Shown here: positions 30,985 to 38,942 of the stretch, piece by piece
How positions within the stretch are numbered: the first letter of the stretch is position 1
Layout of the letters: every line of letters begins with the position of its first letter
NCBI RefSeq assembly: GCF_027922005.1
Contig: NZ_BSEV01000004.1
Span: 248,001 to 312,000 of the forward strand
DNA length: 64,000 nt
From: Streptosporangium carneum
Lineage (GTDB): Bacteria > Actinomycetota > Actinomycetes > Streptosporangiales > Streptosporangiaceae
Direction of reading: 5' to 3'
Position numbers and translations under genes: made by a program
The notes under the pieces: model-generated
Database searches by the model: none
What the model was told of the DNA's origin: nothing
Seen by the model: the letters and a program-made list of their open reading frames with translations, nothing else

Positions 30985-31030
30985 GTGATCGACGGCGGTC
31001 AGCGGCGCGGCACGGCCGCGACCGCCGACG

Positions 31031-31339
31031 TCAGCGGGTACACCGAATGGAGGCGCTACCCCAGTAGTAGCCAGGCCCGAGCCGGGACGAGTCGGCGAAC
31101 AGCAGCACGCACTGCTCGTTGCTGAAGCCCGAGATCAGCGCCTGGCGTCGGGCGTCCTTCTCCGCCTCGCGCTTGGCCTCCTTGGGGCTGTTCTCGAGGG
31201 CCATGCCGTTGAAGCCGCGCTCCTCGAGCACGCTCGCCTGTCCCGTCGCGGCAGGCGCGGCGAACGCCGCGGCCGGAGCGAGGACGGCGAGGCCGGTGAC
31301 CATGGCGGCGACGACGCCGCGAACAACCATTGAACGCAT
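31031..31339 (-). CDS. Secreted small protein (paralogue 2)
   Basis: The 102-aa precursor has a clear signal peptide (MRSMVVRGVVAAMVTGLAVL, cleavage near AFA-AP) and a mature part with a charged helix (ENSPKEAKREAEKDARRQAL) and two cysteines (NEQC and SIRC), ending GYYWGSASIRCTR. The ending and Cys spacing match the upstream gene, so the two are tandem paralogues. AAGGAG lies 9 nt before the ATG. Function unknown; two cysteines suggest one disulfide. It follows the paralogue by 41 bp, so both are probably transcribed from the promoter next to the XRE gene. Confidence 0.75.
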   Translation of the reverse strand: MRSMVVRGVVAAMVTGLAVLAPAAAFAAPAATGQASVLEERGFNGMALENSPKEAKREAEKDARRQALISGFSNEQCVLLFADSSRLGPGYYWGSASIRCTR

Positions 31340-31380
31340 TCCTGAAGACTCCTTCTGTTCTCTGGTTCCGGTCCTGGGGT

Positions 31381-31650
31381 TCAGCGCTGGCAGTTGACTG
31401 TCGCGGTGCCGAACCAGCTGCCCGGGATGTCTCCGGCCCTCGCGCTGGAGTAGGTCACGTAGCACTGCGATCGCAGGAATCCGGCCCACTCCGCCTTGCT
31501 GTAGGCGTGGTACACCGCGCTGTTCACCGCGCTGGTCTGGCTCGTGCCCTGAGCTGTCGCCGTGAACGAACGGGTTTCCGCCGATGCCGGTCCCGCCGCG
31601 ATCACGATCGCGGCGGCAGCCAGTACGGCGGCGCCCAGCGTCTTCTGCAT
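31381..31650 (-). CDS. Secreted small protein (paralogue 1)
   Basis: The 89-aa precursor has a signal peptide (AAVLAAAAIVIAAGPASA) and a ~65-residue mature domain (TRSFTATAQGTSQTSAVNSA ... GFLRSQC ... SWFGTATVNCQR) with two cysteines. It resembles the downstream protein in Cys spacing and C-terminal W-G-A-C pattern. The upstream control region carries three CATYTCAGCT-like half-sites shared with the divergent XRE operon. Function unknown; a secreted signal or antimicrobial-type protein is conceivable. Confidence 0.75.
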   Translation of the reverse strand: MQKTLGAAVLAAAAIVIAAGPASAETRSFTATAQGTSQTSAVNSAVYHAYSKAEWAGFLRSQCYVTYSSARAGDIPGSWFGTATVNCQR

Positions 31651-31670
31651 GCGCCTCCCCCTCTGTCATT

Positions 31671-31764
31671 CATCTCAGCTAATATGATCAAGAAGCAAGC
31701 TAGTCACGCACCATGGCGATGTCAACTGAAATGAATGATCTCTTCATGATTATCCATTTCAGCT
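31671..31764. promoter_or_regulatory. Shared operator region of secreted proteins and XRE operon
   Basis: CATCTCAGCT (31671-31680), CATTTCAGCT (31755-31764) and its inverse AACTGAAATG (31724-31733) are near-identical half-sites in an AT-rich divergent promoter. The last two form an inverted repeat with 8-bp core arms (31726-31733 and 31755-31762). Probable binding sites of the XRE regulator. Confidence 0.55.
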
Positions 31765-31794
31765 GCCAGCGCCGCTTACCCTCCAGAGGCGCAG

Positions 31795-32259
31795 ATGACC
31801 GACGAACAGGACCGCGCACCGGTGGCCGGCACGCTCAGCGACCGGATCGACCACCTGTTCCAGGTGGTCCGTCGCCCCAACGGCGAGCAGCACAGCCACG
31901 AGGAGGTGGCCAAGGCCTGCCGGGAGAGCACCGGTGAGACCTTCTCCGCGACCTACCTCTGGCAGCTTCGCACCGGCCGCAGGGACAACCCGACCAAGCG
32001 GCACCTGGAAGCCCTCGCCGCCTTCTTCCAGGTGCCACCCGCGTACTTCTTCGACGACGAACAGGGGACGGCGATCGCCAAGGAGTTGGAGTTGCTCGGC
32101 GCGTTGCGCAACAGCGCGGTGCGCGATGTGGCACTGCGCGCGGTCAACCTCTCCGAGGAGGGTCTCGGCACGGTCGCTGACATCATCGATGCCATTGAGC
32201 GCCGCGAGGCACAACGGGGCGGTGCCAGGGAGGCGCACGGTCGCAAGCCGGGGGAGTGA
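31795..32259 (+). CDS. XRE-family regulator
   Basis: The 154-aa protein has an N-terminal helix-turn-helix of the actinobacterial XRE type (HSHEEVAKACRESTGETFSA, YLWQLRTGRRDNPTKRHLEA, LAAFFQVPPAYFFDD) and a helical C-terminus. It is the first gene of a three-gene operon: a 4-bp overlap (GTGA) with the ImmA/IrrE-like gene, then the seven-TM gene. In mobile-element systems such as ImmR/ImmA an XRE repressor is inactivated by its partner metalloprotease, so this pair may work similarly. Likely targets are its own promoter and the divergent secreted-protein genes. Confidence 0.85.
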   Translation: MTDEQDRAPVAGTLSDRIDHLFQVVRRPNGEQHSHEEVAKACRESTGETFSATYLWQLRTGRRDNPTKRHLEALAAFFQVPPAYFFDDEQGTAIAKELELLGALRNSAVRDVALRAVNLSEEGLGTVADIIDAIERREAQRGGAREAHGRKPGE

Positions 32260-32768
32260 GGTTGCGGTACGCGCGAAACGCGCTCTGGCGACACTGCGCA
32301 CAGATCGTGTCCACTGTGGACATACCCAATCCCTTTGACGTCGCCGCACTCGTCGCCGGACTCGCCGCCAGAAGAGGTCGGCCCATCGAGCTGATCCCGC
32401 TGGCGGCACGGTCCGGCACGCCGTGCGGCGTGCTCGCGGCAACTGACCGGACCGACTACATCTTCTACACCGCCGACACCAGCCCCCTGCACCAGGAGCA
32501 CATCCTGGTGCACGAGCTGGGCCATCTCCTGTGCGGCCATGTGGGCTCCAGCGGGCTGGACGAGACGGTCTCCTCGGTGCTCATGCCGAACCTTCCGGTC
32601 GAGCTCGTACGGCGGGTGCTGGGTCGCACGACCTACGCCGAACGGCAGGAGCGGGAGGCGGAGACGATCGCTTCAATGATCATGCACAAGGCTCGCCGCG
32701 GCGTCCCCGCCGAACCGGTGAGCGGTGAACTGGAACGCCTGCACTCGGCGTTCGGTCCCGGTGACTGA
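32256..32768 (+). CDS. ImmA/IrrE-type metallopeptidase
   Basis: The 170-aa protein has the zinc metallopeptidase motif HELGH (86-90, context HILVHELGHLLCGH) and the downstream acidic helix RQEREAETIASMIM that supplies the third ligand. GTG 32256 overlaps the XRE stop. Such enzymes cleave a partner XRE repressor in response to a signal. It overlaps the following membrane-protein gene by 8 bp, so the three products are made together. The cleavage target is inferred from gene order. Confidence 0.8.
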   Translation: MRLRYARNALWRHCAQIVSTVDIPNPFDVAALVAGLAARRGRPIELIPLAARSGTPCGVLAATDRTDYIFYTADTSPLHQEHILVHELGHLLCGHVGSSGLDETVSSVLMPNLPVELVRRVLGRTTYAERQEREAETIASMIMHKARRGVPAEPVSGELERLHSAFGPGD

Positions 32769-33939
32769 GGTGATCAGCTACATCGCGTCCGGGCTGCTGG
32801 TGCTGATCAGCGCAGGCAAGCTGGCCGCCGCGCGGCGCGTCCCGTTGAGCCCAGGCATGCGATACCTGCTGGGATTCTTCCTGAGCATGGCGGCGGCGCT
32901 GGCGGTCTCAGCCGAGCCGACCGTGCGATTGCTGCCTGCCAATGAGCTGCCCACGACGGCCCTGGTGTGCCGGCTGGTGAGCAACGCGTTGCAGGTGCTG
33001 GCTGTGCACTTCCTGGTACGGCTGGCCCGTGCCACCCAGACCCCCGTACCGCGCACCCGATTGTGGCCGCTGGTGCTGTGCTGGGCGCTGATGGCGGTGT
33101 GCCTCGTCGACCTGGTGCTGCATGTCGACCAGTTCAGCGCTCCCGGTTTCGGCTGGCGGGTCGGCGCCGTCGGGTACCAGGTGGTGCTGGTCGGATACGC
33201 GGTCGGCTGTCTCATGACGTTCATGCGAGTGCTCACCCGGCATGCCCGGCAGTGCCCGCGCGGCAGCTTCCGCACCGGGCTGCGGGTGATCGTGACGGCC
33301 TCGGCGGTGACCGTGGTGTGGGGTCTGTACTCCGGCCTTCCCACGCTCTGGTTGTCGGTGACCAGCCTGTCCGGTGCCGACTTCCTGCCGGTCGGCCGAA
33401 TGATCGGGCTGATGGCGATGGCGCTGTGGGTCGTGGGCGCGGTGGTGACCACCTGGCAGGGCATGGTGGAGCGACCGCTGCGGTGGCTGACGGCCCGGCG
33501 CGACCTCCGCTCGGTAACGCCGCTGTGGTCGGTGTTGGTGGCCGCGCTGCCCGGTATCGCGTTGCCGCCGCCCGCCCGGTGTGGCGCGGAGTTCGCGCTG
33601 TATCGCAAACTGATCGAGATCCGGGACGGCCTGCTGGTCCTGCGCCGGCATGTGCCGCCCGAACTGGCGGACTGGGTGCGCGAGTCGGCCCGCCGGCACG
33701 CCGCCGCCGAGGACGAGCCGACCGTGGCGGCCGCCGAGGTCGCCGCCGCGCTGGTGGCCCGGAAGTCCGGGCACAGCTGGCCGCAACCGCCTGCCGCGCG
33801 CACCTCCTCGGTGCCCAGCATCGACGCGGAGACGGCCTGGCTGAGCGCGGTGTCGGCGGCGTTCACCGGCTCACCGGTGGTGGACGAGGTCCGAAAGCGG
33901 GCGGGCGCTACCTACGCGATGCCCGCTGAAGCGGTCTGA
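32761..33939 (+). CDS. MAB_1171c-family seven-TM protein (DUF6545-like)
   Basis: The 392-aa membrane protein has seven hydrophobic segments in the first ~240 residues (VISYIASGLLVLISAG, YLLGFFLSMAAALAVSA, LWPLVLCWALMAVCLVDLVL, VGYQVVLVGYAVGCLMTF and others) and a ~150-residue cytoplasmic C-terminal domain (LYRKLIEIRDGLLVLRRHVP ...). This is the layout of the actinobacterial MAB_1171c family, often found after XRE and ImmA/IrrE genes. The start GTG 32761 overlaps the preceding stop by 8 bp. The family's function is unknown; a signal receptor or transporter that controls the protease is a reasonable hypothesis. Confidence 0.8.
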   Translation: MTEVISYIASGLLVLISAGKLAAARRVPLSPGMRYLLGFFLSMAAALAVSAEPTVRLLPANELPTTALVCRLVSNALQVLAVHFLVRLARATQTPVPRTRLWPLVLCWALMAVCLVDLVLHVDQFSAPGFGWRVGAVGYQVVLVGYAVGCLMTFMRVLTRHARQCPRGSFRTGLRVIVTASAVTVVWGLYSGLPTLWLSVTSLSGADFLPVGRMIGLMAMALWVVGAVVTTWQGMVERPLRWLTARRDLRSVTPLWSVLVAALPGIALPPPARCGAEFALYRKLIEIRDGLLVLRRHVPPELADWVRESARRHAAAEDEPTVAAAEVAAALVARKSGHSWPQPPAARTSSVPSIDAETAWLSAVSAAFTGSPVVDEVRKRAGATYAMPAEAV

Positions 33940-34068
33940 ACTCCGTGGGACCTCACACATGTCCGTGCGGGTTCACTCCGAAGGCGTTGCCGGCGGTCGA
34001 CTTCCAAGGCGGCCCCGGGACGGCGGATCCGACGGAAGCCCCGGCCGTGTTCGCCCGGAACGTCGTGA

Positions 34069-34548
34069 TCATTCGTTGAGGTAGAGACGGAACCCCTCCG
34101 CCTCCGGGGTGAACCCGAGGGATCGGTAGAGGCGATGCGCTCCGTCGTCCGCGTGCCGTTTGTGGGAAAGGAGCTGGATCTTGAAGCAGGACGCCTCGCG
34201 AGCGTCTTCCAGAGCCTGCCGGACGAGGAGTGTCGCAACGCCCTGTCGGCGGTGGGCGTATGCGACGACGACGGCTTCGACGAACGCACTCGGACGACAG
34301 TCATAGGTGATGTGCGGCATCAACATCATGCTGGCCGTCCCCACCGGCTCACCTTCCAGCTCGGCCAGGTAGACGGTCAGACCGGGCGTCGCCCCTACGC
34401 GTTCCCACATGGAGATCTCCCGGCTGGACGCCTCCCTTGGCGGCTCCGGTCGAGACGGCCGACTGGCCTGGTTCTGGGCCAGAACCACCCGAACAGCGGC
34501 CAGATCGGAACTCGACGCGCGACGCACGCGGTACCTAGAACCACTCAT
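34069..34548 (-). CDS. GNAT-family N-acetyltransferase
   Basis: The 159-aa single-domain GNAT protein has N-terminal YRVRRASSSDLAAVRVVLAQ, strand LAELEGEPVGTASMMLMPHI, the acetyl-CoA loop VVVAYAHRRQGVATLLVRQA (R/Q-x-x-G-x-A/G), and C-terminal HRLYRSLGFTPEAEGFRLYL. Length is normal; the substrate is unknown. It follows the MAB_1171c gene in convergent orientation, separated by 129 bp without features, and lies 24 bp after the membrane-anchored hypothetical on the same strand, so those two may be co-transcribed. Confidence 0.88.
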   Translation of the reverse strand: MSGSRYRVRRASSSDLAAVRVVLAQNQASRPSRPEPPREASSREISMWERVGATPGLTVYLAELEGEPVGTASMMLMPHITYDCRPSAFVEAVVVAYAHRRQGVATLLVRQALEDAREASCFKIQLLSHKRHADDGAHRLYRSLGFTPEAEGFRLYLNE

Positions 34549-34572
34549 CAGAGGATGATCTCAGGTGGAGGC

Positions 34573-35865
34573 TCAGCCTCCGGTGGTGGGCAGGAGATCG
34601 AGCGTGTGGGTGAGGGCGGCGCGACCTTCGCGCAGGGCGGCGGCCGGATCGGTCCCGGCCGGTCCCTGCCAGCGGAGATAGACCATGGTGGAGCCGTGCT
34701 GCACAGCCAGGGCGACGTGGGCGACGGAGTCCCGGCCGATGGAACGCGGCTCGCCCTGGCGCCGTATGGCCAAGGTCTCGATCTCACCGACCCATGAGCC
34801 CTTGACGAAGGACTCAAGACGCCGGCCGACGCTGTAGGAGCTCGCCTCGTCGAGCTCACAGCTCCTCCCTCCGCCCCTGTCCGGTCCGGCCCACAGCAGC
34901 GGCCGGACGCGTGCCTGTTCGGCGCTCTGCTCATCGGGCAGGAACAGCACGTCCTCGCGGACGGAGACCTCGCCGATCAGGCGGCGCGTGACGGTGGGCG
35001 CACCGCCGTACACGTTCTCGTTGAAGGCCCACGAGCAGACCCAGTCATGAGAGACGTCCTCAGCGCTCGGCCACGGTGTCATGTTCTCGCCGTACACGGA
35101 CGGCGGGGGCAGGGCGGCGGCCATCGCCGTCGAGGCCGCCGACGTGGCGCCGGAGGGTGCGGGACCGGTGGGATCGCCGCCCACGGCGGCCAGCACGGAC
35201 GCCGCCACCTCGGCACCCTGGAACAGCGGCGGCCGGCCCGGTACGCCGCCTGCCTCGAATTCCCATTCCCACGACACCTCGGCCAGCAGCGCGCCACGCG
35301 CGGCCACGATCGTCGCCCTGGCGCCCGAGTCACCGTCCTCCGACCAGTTGTCCGTGGTGACCAGGGCCTGCATGCCGCGCCATCCCCAGCGGTCGAAATC
35401 GGCCACGTCGCTGAGCGCATAGTCCGGGCGATCGTCGCACTGCTCGGCGCCGCGCCGGGCCGCCGCGACCGAGCGGCTCGCCCGGGCGGGCGAGGTGATC
35501 CAGAACCGTGCCTCCAGCGGCCTCGCCACCTCCCCGGCGTGCAGCCGTCCGGTGTAGGCGGGCACGCCTTCGGGCGGCAGCCGTGCCTCGACGCCTGGCT
35601 CTTGCTCCGGCCGGCACCAGTGCAGCAGAGGAGCATCCAGGCTCAGCGCGAAGGGAGCGTAGATGATGCCCATGTCCTCCGAGCTGCGGTCGACGTGGTC
35701 GTCCACGCGGCCCCGCAGCCGGTCGGCGATCTCCTCCGCAGAGGCCGCCGCGTCCCCGGGCATCGGTAGCACGGGTGTCTTCAGCTGGTCGAAACCGCCG
35801 AGGGTGAACAACAGGGTGACGGCCGCGGCCGCGAGACGCATCCCACGACGTCTGACAAGATCCAC
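34573..35865 (-). CDS. Membrane-anchored hypothetical protein, 430 aa
   Basis: An N-terminal signal/anchor (MDLVRRRGMRLAAAAVTLLF TLGG region) is followed by a ~400-residue extracytoplasmic part with several cysteines (LLHWCRPEQ, RGAEQCDDR, WVCSWAF, GRSCELDEAS) and Trp-rich strands. I do not recognise the family; comparable secreted proteins occur in actinomycetes. The GTG at 35865 is chosen because it puts basic residues before the hydrophobic segment; no good ribosome binding site is seen, and an ATG at 35838 is an alternative. The 35866-36119 gap upstream shows no gene. Confidence 0.6.
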   Translation of the reverse strand: MDLVRRRGMRLAAAAVTLLFTLGGFDQLKTPVLPMPGDAAASAEEIADRLRGRVDDHVDRSSEDMGIIYAPFALSLDAPLLHWCRPEQEPGVEARLPPEGVPAYTGRLHAGEVARPLEARFWITSPARASRSVAAARRGAEQCDDRPDYALSDVADFDRWGWRGMQALVTTDNWSEDGDSGARATIVAARGALLAEVSWEWEFEAGGVPGRPPLFQGAEVAASVLAAVGGDPTGPAPSGATSAASTAMAAALPPPSVYGENMTPWPSAEDVSHDWVCSWAFNENVYGGAPTVTRRLIGEVSVREDVLFLPDEQSAEQARVRPLLWAGPDRGGGRSCELDEASSYSVGRRLESFVKGSWVGEIETLAIRRQGEPRSIGRDSVAHVALAVQHGSTMVYLRWQGPAGTDPAAALREGRAALTHTLDLLPTTGG

Positions 35866-36119
35866 AATGGATACGACGCCGCACCCCTGGCCGAGGTTCA
35901 CCCGAAACGCGCATCCCCAACGAGCGGGCCGCTGACCGTCACGGGAAAAGACGTCCAAGCCGTCCCCGCGACACTCTCATCCAGCTCTTCGAGGCGCCGA
36001 GCGGCACTTGGGCGAGACGAGCCGGTGCGGCTCGACCAGCCGGGTGCGGTGGCACAGGTGAAGGTGAGTCGTTCGTCGTCGCGGCACGCCCGGGCGATTC
36101 CTCCTCTGATCGCACGGCC

Positions 36120-36791
36120 TCAGGACGCGGCGGTCAGGCCGGATTCGTAGGCGAAGACGACCAGTTGGGCTCGGTCTCGGGCTTCTGTCTTGGCGAGCAG
36201 GTTGCTCAGGTGGGTTTTGATCGTGCTGATGGCCAGGACCAGGTCGGAGGCTATTTCGGCATTGGACATGCCTCGGGCCACTCGGGCCAGGACGTCTCGT
36301 TCCCGGTCGGTGAGGGTGGCGAGGACCATGCGGGACGGAGTGGATCCGAGGAGGCGGTCGGCGGGGGACGGGGGTGTGGCGGTGAAGCGTTCGATCAGGC
36401 GGCGGGTCGCCGCCGGAGTCAGCAGGGCCTCGCCGGCCGCGACCACGCGGATCGCCGTCAGGAGGTCCTCCGGGGGTGAGTCCTTCAGGAGGAAGCCGCT
36501 GGCGCCTGCCCGGAGGCCGGCGAAGACGTACTCGTCCAGGTCGAACGAGGTCAGGATGATGACGCGGATCGACGGGTCTTCGGTGATCTTTCGGGTGGCG
36601 TCTATGCCGTTCGTTCCCGGCATGCGCACGTCCATCAACACCACGTCGGGGCGGAGGGCCACGGCCAGGTCCACTGCCTCGGCGCCGTTCTCCGCGGTGC
36701 CCACGACCCGCATGCCCGGTTCCGTGTTCAGGAGTGCCGAGAGCGAGACCCGAAGGAGGGCCTGGTCGTCGGCGAGCATGACTCGGATCAT
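36120..36791 (-). CDS. NarL/LuxR-family response regulator
   Basis: The 223-aa response regulator has a receiver domain with acidic pocket (LADDQ), phospho-Asp in DVVLMDVRMPG, Thr/Ser (ILTSFD) and Lys (LLKDSPP), and a C-terminal LuxR-type helix-turn-helix (LTDRERDVLARVARGMSNAE, IASDLVLAISTIKTHLSNLL). Its ATG overlaps the sensor kinase stop by 4 bp (36788-36791). By position it probably controls the divergent ABC exporter at 38034; a perfect 18-bp inverted repeat in between is the candidate binding site. Confidence 0.92.
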   Translation of the reverse strand: MIRVMLADDQALLRVSLSALLNTEPGMRVVGTAENGAEAVDLAVALRPDVVLMDVRMPGTNGIDATRKITEDPSIRVIILTSFDLDEYVFAGLRAGASGFLLKDSPPEDLLTAIRVVAAGEALLTPAATRRLIERFTATPPSPADRLLGSTPSRMVLATLTDRERDVLARVARGMSNAEIASDLVLAISTIKTHLSNLLAKTEARDRAQLVVFAYESGLTAAS

Positions 36792-37900
36792 CGGCGGACC
36801 TCGTCCAGTGCGGGGGGCGTCTCTTCGGGGCCGTGGGGGAGCCAGGCGTCTACCCGCCAGCCGTCCGGGGACGTGGGCTCGGCGCTCACCGTGCCGCCGT
36901 AGAGGCGGGCTCGTTCCTTCATGCCGGGGACGCCCTGGCCCTCGCCGCGCGCGGCGACCGGGCCGGGGTTGAACACCCGCAGGCGGACGCCGTCGGCCTC
37001 GTGGGTGACGTCGACGGTCGCCGACCTGGTGGCGGCGTGCTTCACGGCGTTGGTCAGGGCCTCCTGAACGATCCGGTAGGCGGCCAGGTCGGCGCCGGCG
37101 GTCAGCGGGCGCGGGGTGCCGTGGATCGCCAGTTCGGCGCACAGTCCCGCCGCGGACGCCGCGGCGACGAGGTCGCCCAGGTCGGCCAGGCCGGGCTGGG
37201 GGGCGAGGCCGTCGGCGTCGTCGCTGCGGAGGAGGTTCATCAGACGGCGCATCTCCGCGAGGGATGAGCGGCCGGTCTGCTCGATCGTCTCGACGACCTC
37301 GTGGAGCGGGTCGTCGGGGGCGGAGCGGAGGCGCGCGATGCCGGCCTGGACGGTCATCAGAGTCACCCCGTGGGCGACGACGTCGTGCAGTTCGCGGGCG
37401 ATCGTCAGGCGTTCCGCGGCGATCCGGGCCCCGGCTTCGGCGTCGGCGCGTCGGCGCTGCTGGTCGGCGAAGGCGCTCATCCACAGGCGGCGCTGGCGGA
37501 CGGCGTCGGCCAGCACGCACGGTGGCAGCGTGGTGATCAGCGGGACCACGACGAGCTGGAGGGGGGTCATGTCGTCCTGGTGGAGGACGATCCCCTGGGC
37601 CAGCAGCCAGGTTCCGGCGCCGGTGAGGAGGGCCGCGCGTCTCGACCGGACGGCGACCGAGTAGGAGGCCAGCATCCAGGCGGCGGGCTGCGTGGTGGCC
37701 TCCAGCTGGAAGACGAGCGAGTAGGTGATGGCGTCCGTCCAGATCAGGACGGGCACCGGGTACCTGCGGCGGAGCAGGACCGGGGCCGTGACCAGGAGCA
37801 GGGGCAGGAACAGGCCGGGCTCGCCGTCGCCGTCCGCGGCGAGCCCGGCCAGCAGCAGGACGGCGACGGCGTCCAGGGCGGTCCAGTGCCACGGTCGCAT
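36788..37900 (-). CDS. Sensor histidine kinase (HisKA_3 type)
   Basis: The 370-aa kinase has N-terminal transmembrane segments (AVAVLLLAGLAADGDGEPGL to about residue 150), a dimerisation/phosphoacceptor helix with His in ARELHDVVAHGVTLMTVQAG, and an HATPase domain (QEALTNAVKHA; GQGVPGMKERARLYGG). It pairs with the overlapping NarL-type regulator. ATG 37900 is chosen; GTG 37909 is also possible. Both lie in a 12-bp-arm palindrome (37891-37920), so translation initiation may be structure-controlled. Kinases of this type often sense envelope stress or peptides and act with a neighbouring ABC exporter. Confidence 0.9.
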   Translation of the reverse strand: MRPWHWTALDAVAVLLLAGLAADGDGEPGLFLPLLLVTAPVLLRRRYPVPVLIWTDAITYSLVFQLEATTQPAAWMLASYSVAVRSRRAALLTGAGTWLLAQGIVLHQDDMTPLQLVVVPLITTLPPCVLADAVRQRRLWMSAFADQQRRRADAEAGARIAAERLTIARELHDVVAHGVTLMTVQAGIARLRSAPDDPLHEVVETIEQTGRSSLAEMRRLMNLLRSDDADGLAPQPGLADLGDLVAAASAAGLCAELAIHGTPRPLTAGADLAAYRIVQEALTNAVKHAATRSATVDVTHEADGVRLRVFNPGPVAARGEGQGVPGMKERARLYGGTVSAEPTSPDGWRVDAWLPHGPEETPPALDEVRR

Positions 37901-37920
37901 CGCATTCACGATGCGACCGT
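37891..37920. promoter_or_regulatory. Palindrome at the kinase start codon
   Basis: ACGGTCGCATCG (37891-37902) and CGATGCGACCGT (37909-37920) are perfect 12-bp arms with a 6-nt loop, covering both candidate start codons of the kinase. It could be a protein-binding site or an mRNA hairpin limiting translation. Confidence 0.55.
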
Positions 37921-37938
37921 ATCGACATGGTTCGTCCC

Positions 37939-37990
37939 GCCGCTTCCCCCCACGGTCCGAAGAGTGATCGGCACCGTGGGGGGAAGCGGC
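37939..37990. promoter_or_regulatory. Perfect 18-bp inverted repeat between two-component and ABC genes
   Basis: Arms 37939-37956 (GCCGCTTCCCCCCACGGT) and 37973-37990 are exactly complementary around a 16-nt spacer. The position between divergent genes argues against a terminator. A response-regulator operator or a cruciform/RNA hairpin in the ABC leader is more likely. Confidence 0.6.
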
Positions 37991-38033
37991 CCGCGCGCCC
38001 GATCGGCGACCGTGGAGCCCAGGGAGGTAAAAG

Positions 38034-38942
38034 ATGATCGAAGTCACCGGTCTGGTCAGGCGCTACGGCAGGGCCGCGGCCGTCGACGGGCTCACCTTCA
38101 CGGTCCGTCCGGGACGCGTCACCGGGTTCCTCGGGCCGAACGGCGCGGGCAAGTCCACCACCATGCGGCTCATCCTCGGGCTCGACCGGGCGCACGAAGG
38201 CCGCGTCCTGATCGACGGGCGGCCGCTGCGCGATCTCGACCGGCCGCTCACCCGGGTCGGGGCGCTGCTGGACGCCTCAGCGGTGCATTCCGGGCGGACG
38301 GCCAGAAACCATCTGCGGGTGATCGCGGCGGCCAACGGCATCGGGGATCGCCGGGTGGACGCCTGCCTGGAGCTGGCCGGGCTGGCCGCGGTGGCCGGCC
38401 GCCGGATCCGCGGGTTCAGCCTGGGCATGCGCCAGCGGCTCGGCATCGCCGCGGCCCTGCTCGGCGACCCCGGTGTCCTGCTGTTCGACGAACCGGTCAA
38501 CGGCCTGGACGCGGAGGGCATCCAGTGGGTCCGCACCCTGATGCGGGACCTGGCCGCCGAGGACCGGACGGTCTTCGTCTCGTCCCACCTGATGGCCGAG
38601 ATGCAGAACACCGCCGACCACCTGATCGTGATCGGCCGCGGCAGGCTCCTGGCCGACGCCCCCATCGGCGATCTGATGGCGACGGCGTCCATCGAGCTCC
38701 GGGTCCCCGAGACGAAGACCGGTACGGCGGTCGGGCTGCTCGCACGAGCCGGCGGAGACGTCACCGTCGACGGGGGCGGCCTGCTCGTCAAGGGCGTCGA
38801 CGCGACCCGTGCCGGAGAACTCCTCCTCGGAGCCGGCATCCCGATCGTCCACCTCGCCGAACGCCGCTCCTCCCTCGAGGAGGCCTACCTGGACCTCACC
38901 GGCGAAGCAGTCGAATACCACGCTCTGGAGGGGCGGTCATGA
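38034..38942 (+). CDS. ABC transporter ATP-binding protein
   Basis: The 302-aa ABC ATPase of the DrrA/BcrA type has Walker A GPNGAGKST, signature FSLGMRQRLGI, Walker B GVLLFDEPVNGLD, and the H-loop FVSSHLMAEM, plus a ~80-residue C-terminal extension. GGGAGG lies 7 nt upstream. It overlaps the permease gene (ATGA). Such two-part exporters confer resistance to peptides or drugs, or export lipids. The divergent NarL-type two-component system probably regulates it. Confidence 0.9.
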   Translation: MIEVTGLVRRYGRAAAVDGLTFTVRPGRVTGFLGPNGAGKSTTMRLILGLDRAHEGRVLIDGRPLRDLDRPLTRVGALLDASAVHSGRTARNHLRVIAAANGIGDRRVDACLELAGLAAVAGRRIRGFSLGMRQRLGIAAALLGDPGVLLFDEPVNGLDAEGIQWVRTLMRDLAAEDRTVFVSSHLMAEMQNTADHLIVIGRGRLLADAPIGDLMATASIELRVPETKTGTAVGLLARAGGDVTVDGGGLLVKGVDATRAGELLLGAGIPIVHLAERRSSLEEAYLDLTGEAVEYHALEGRS

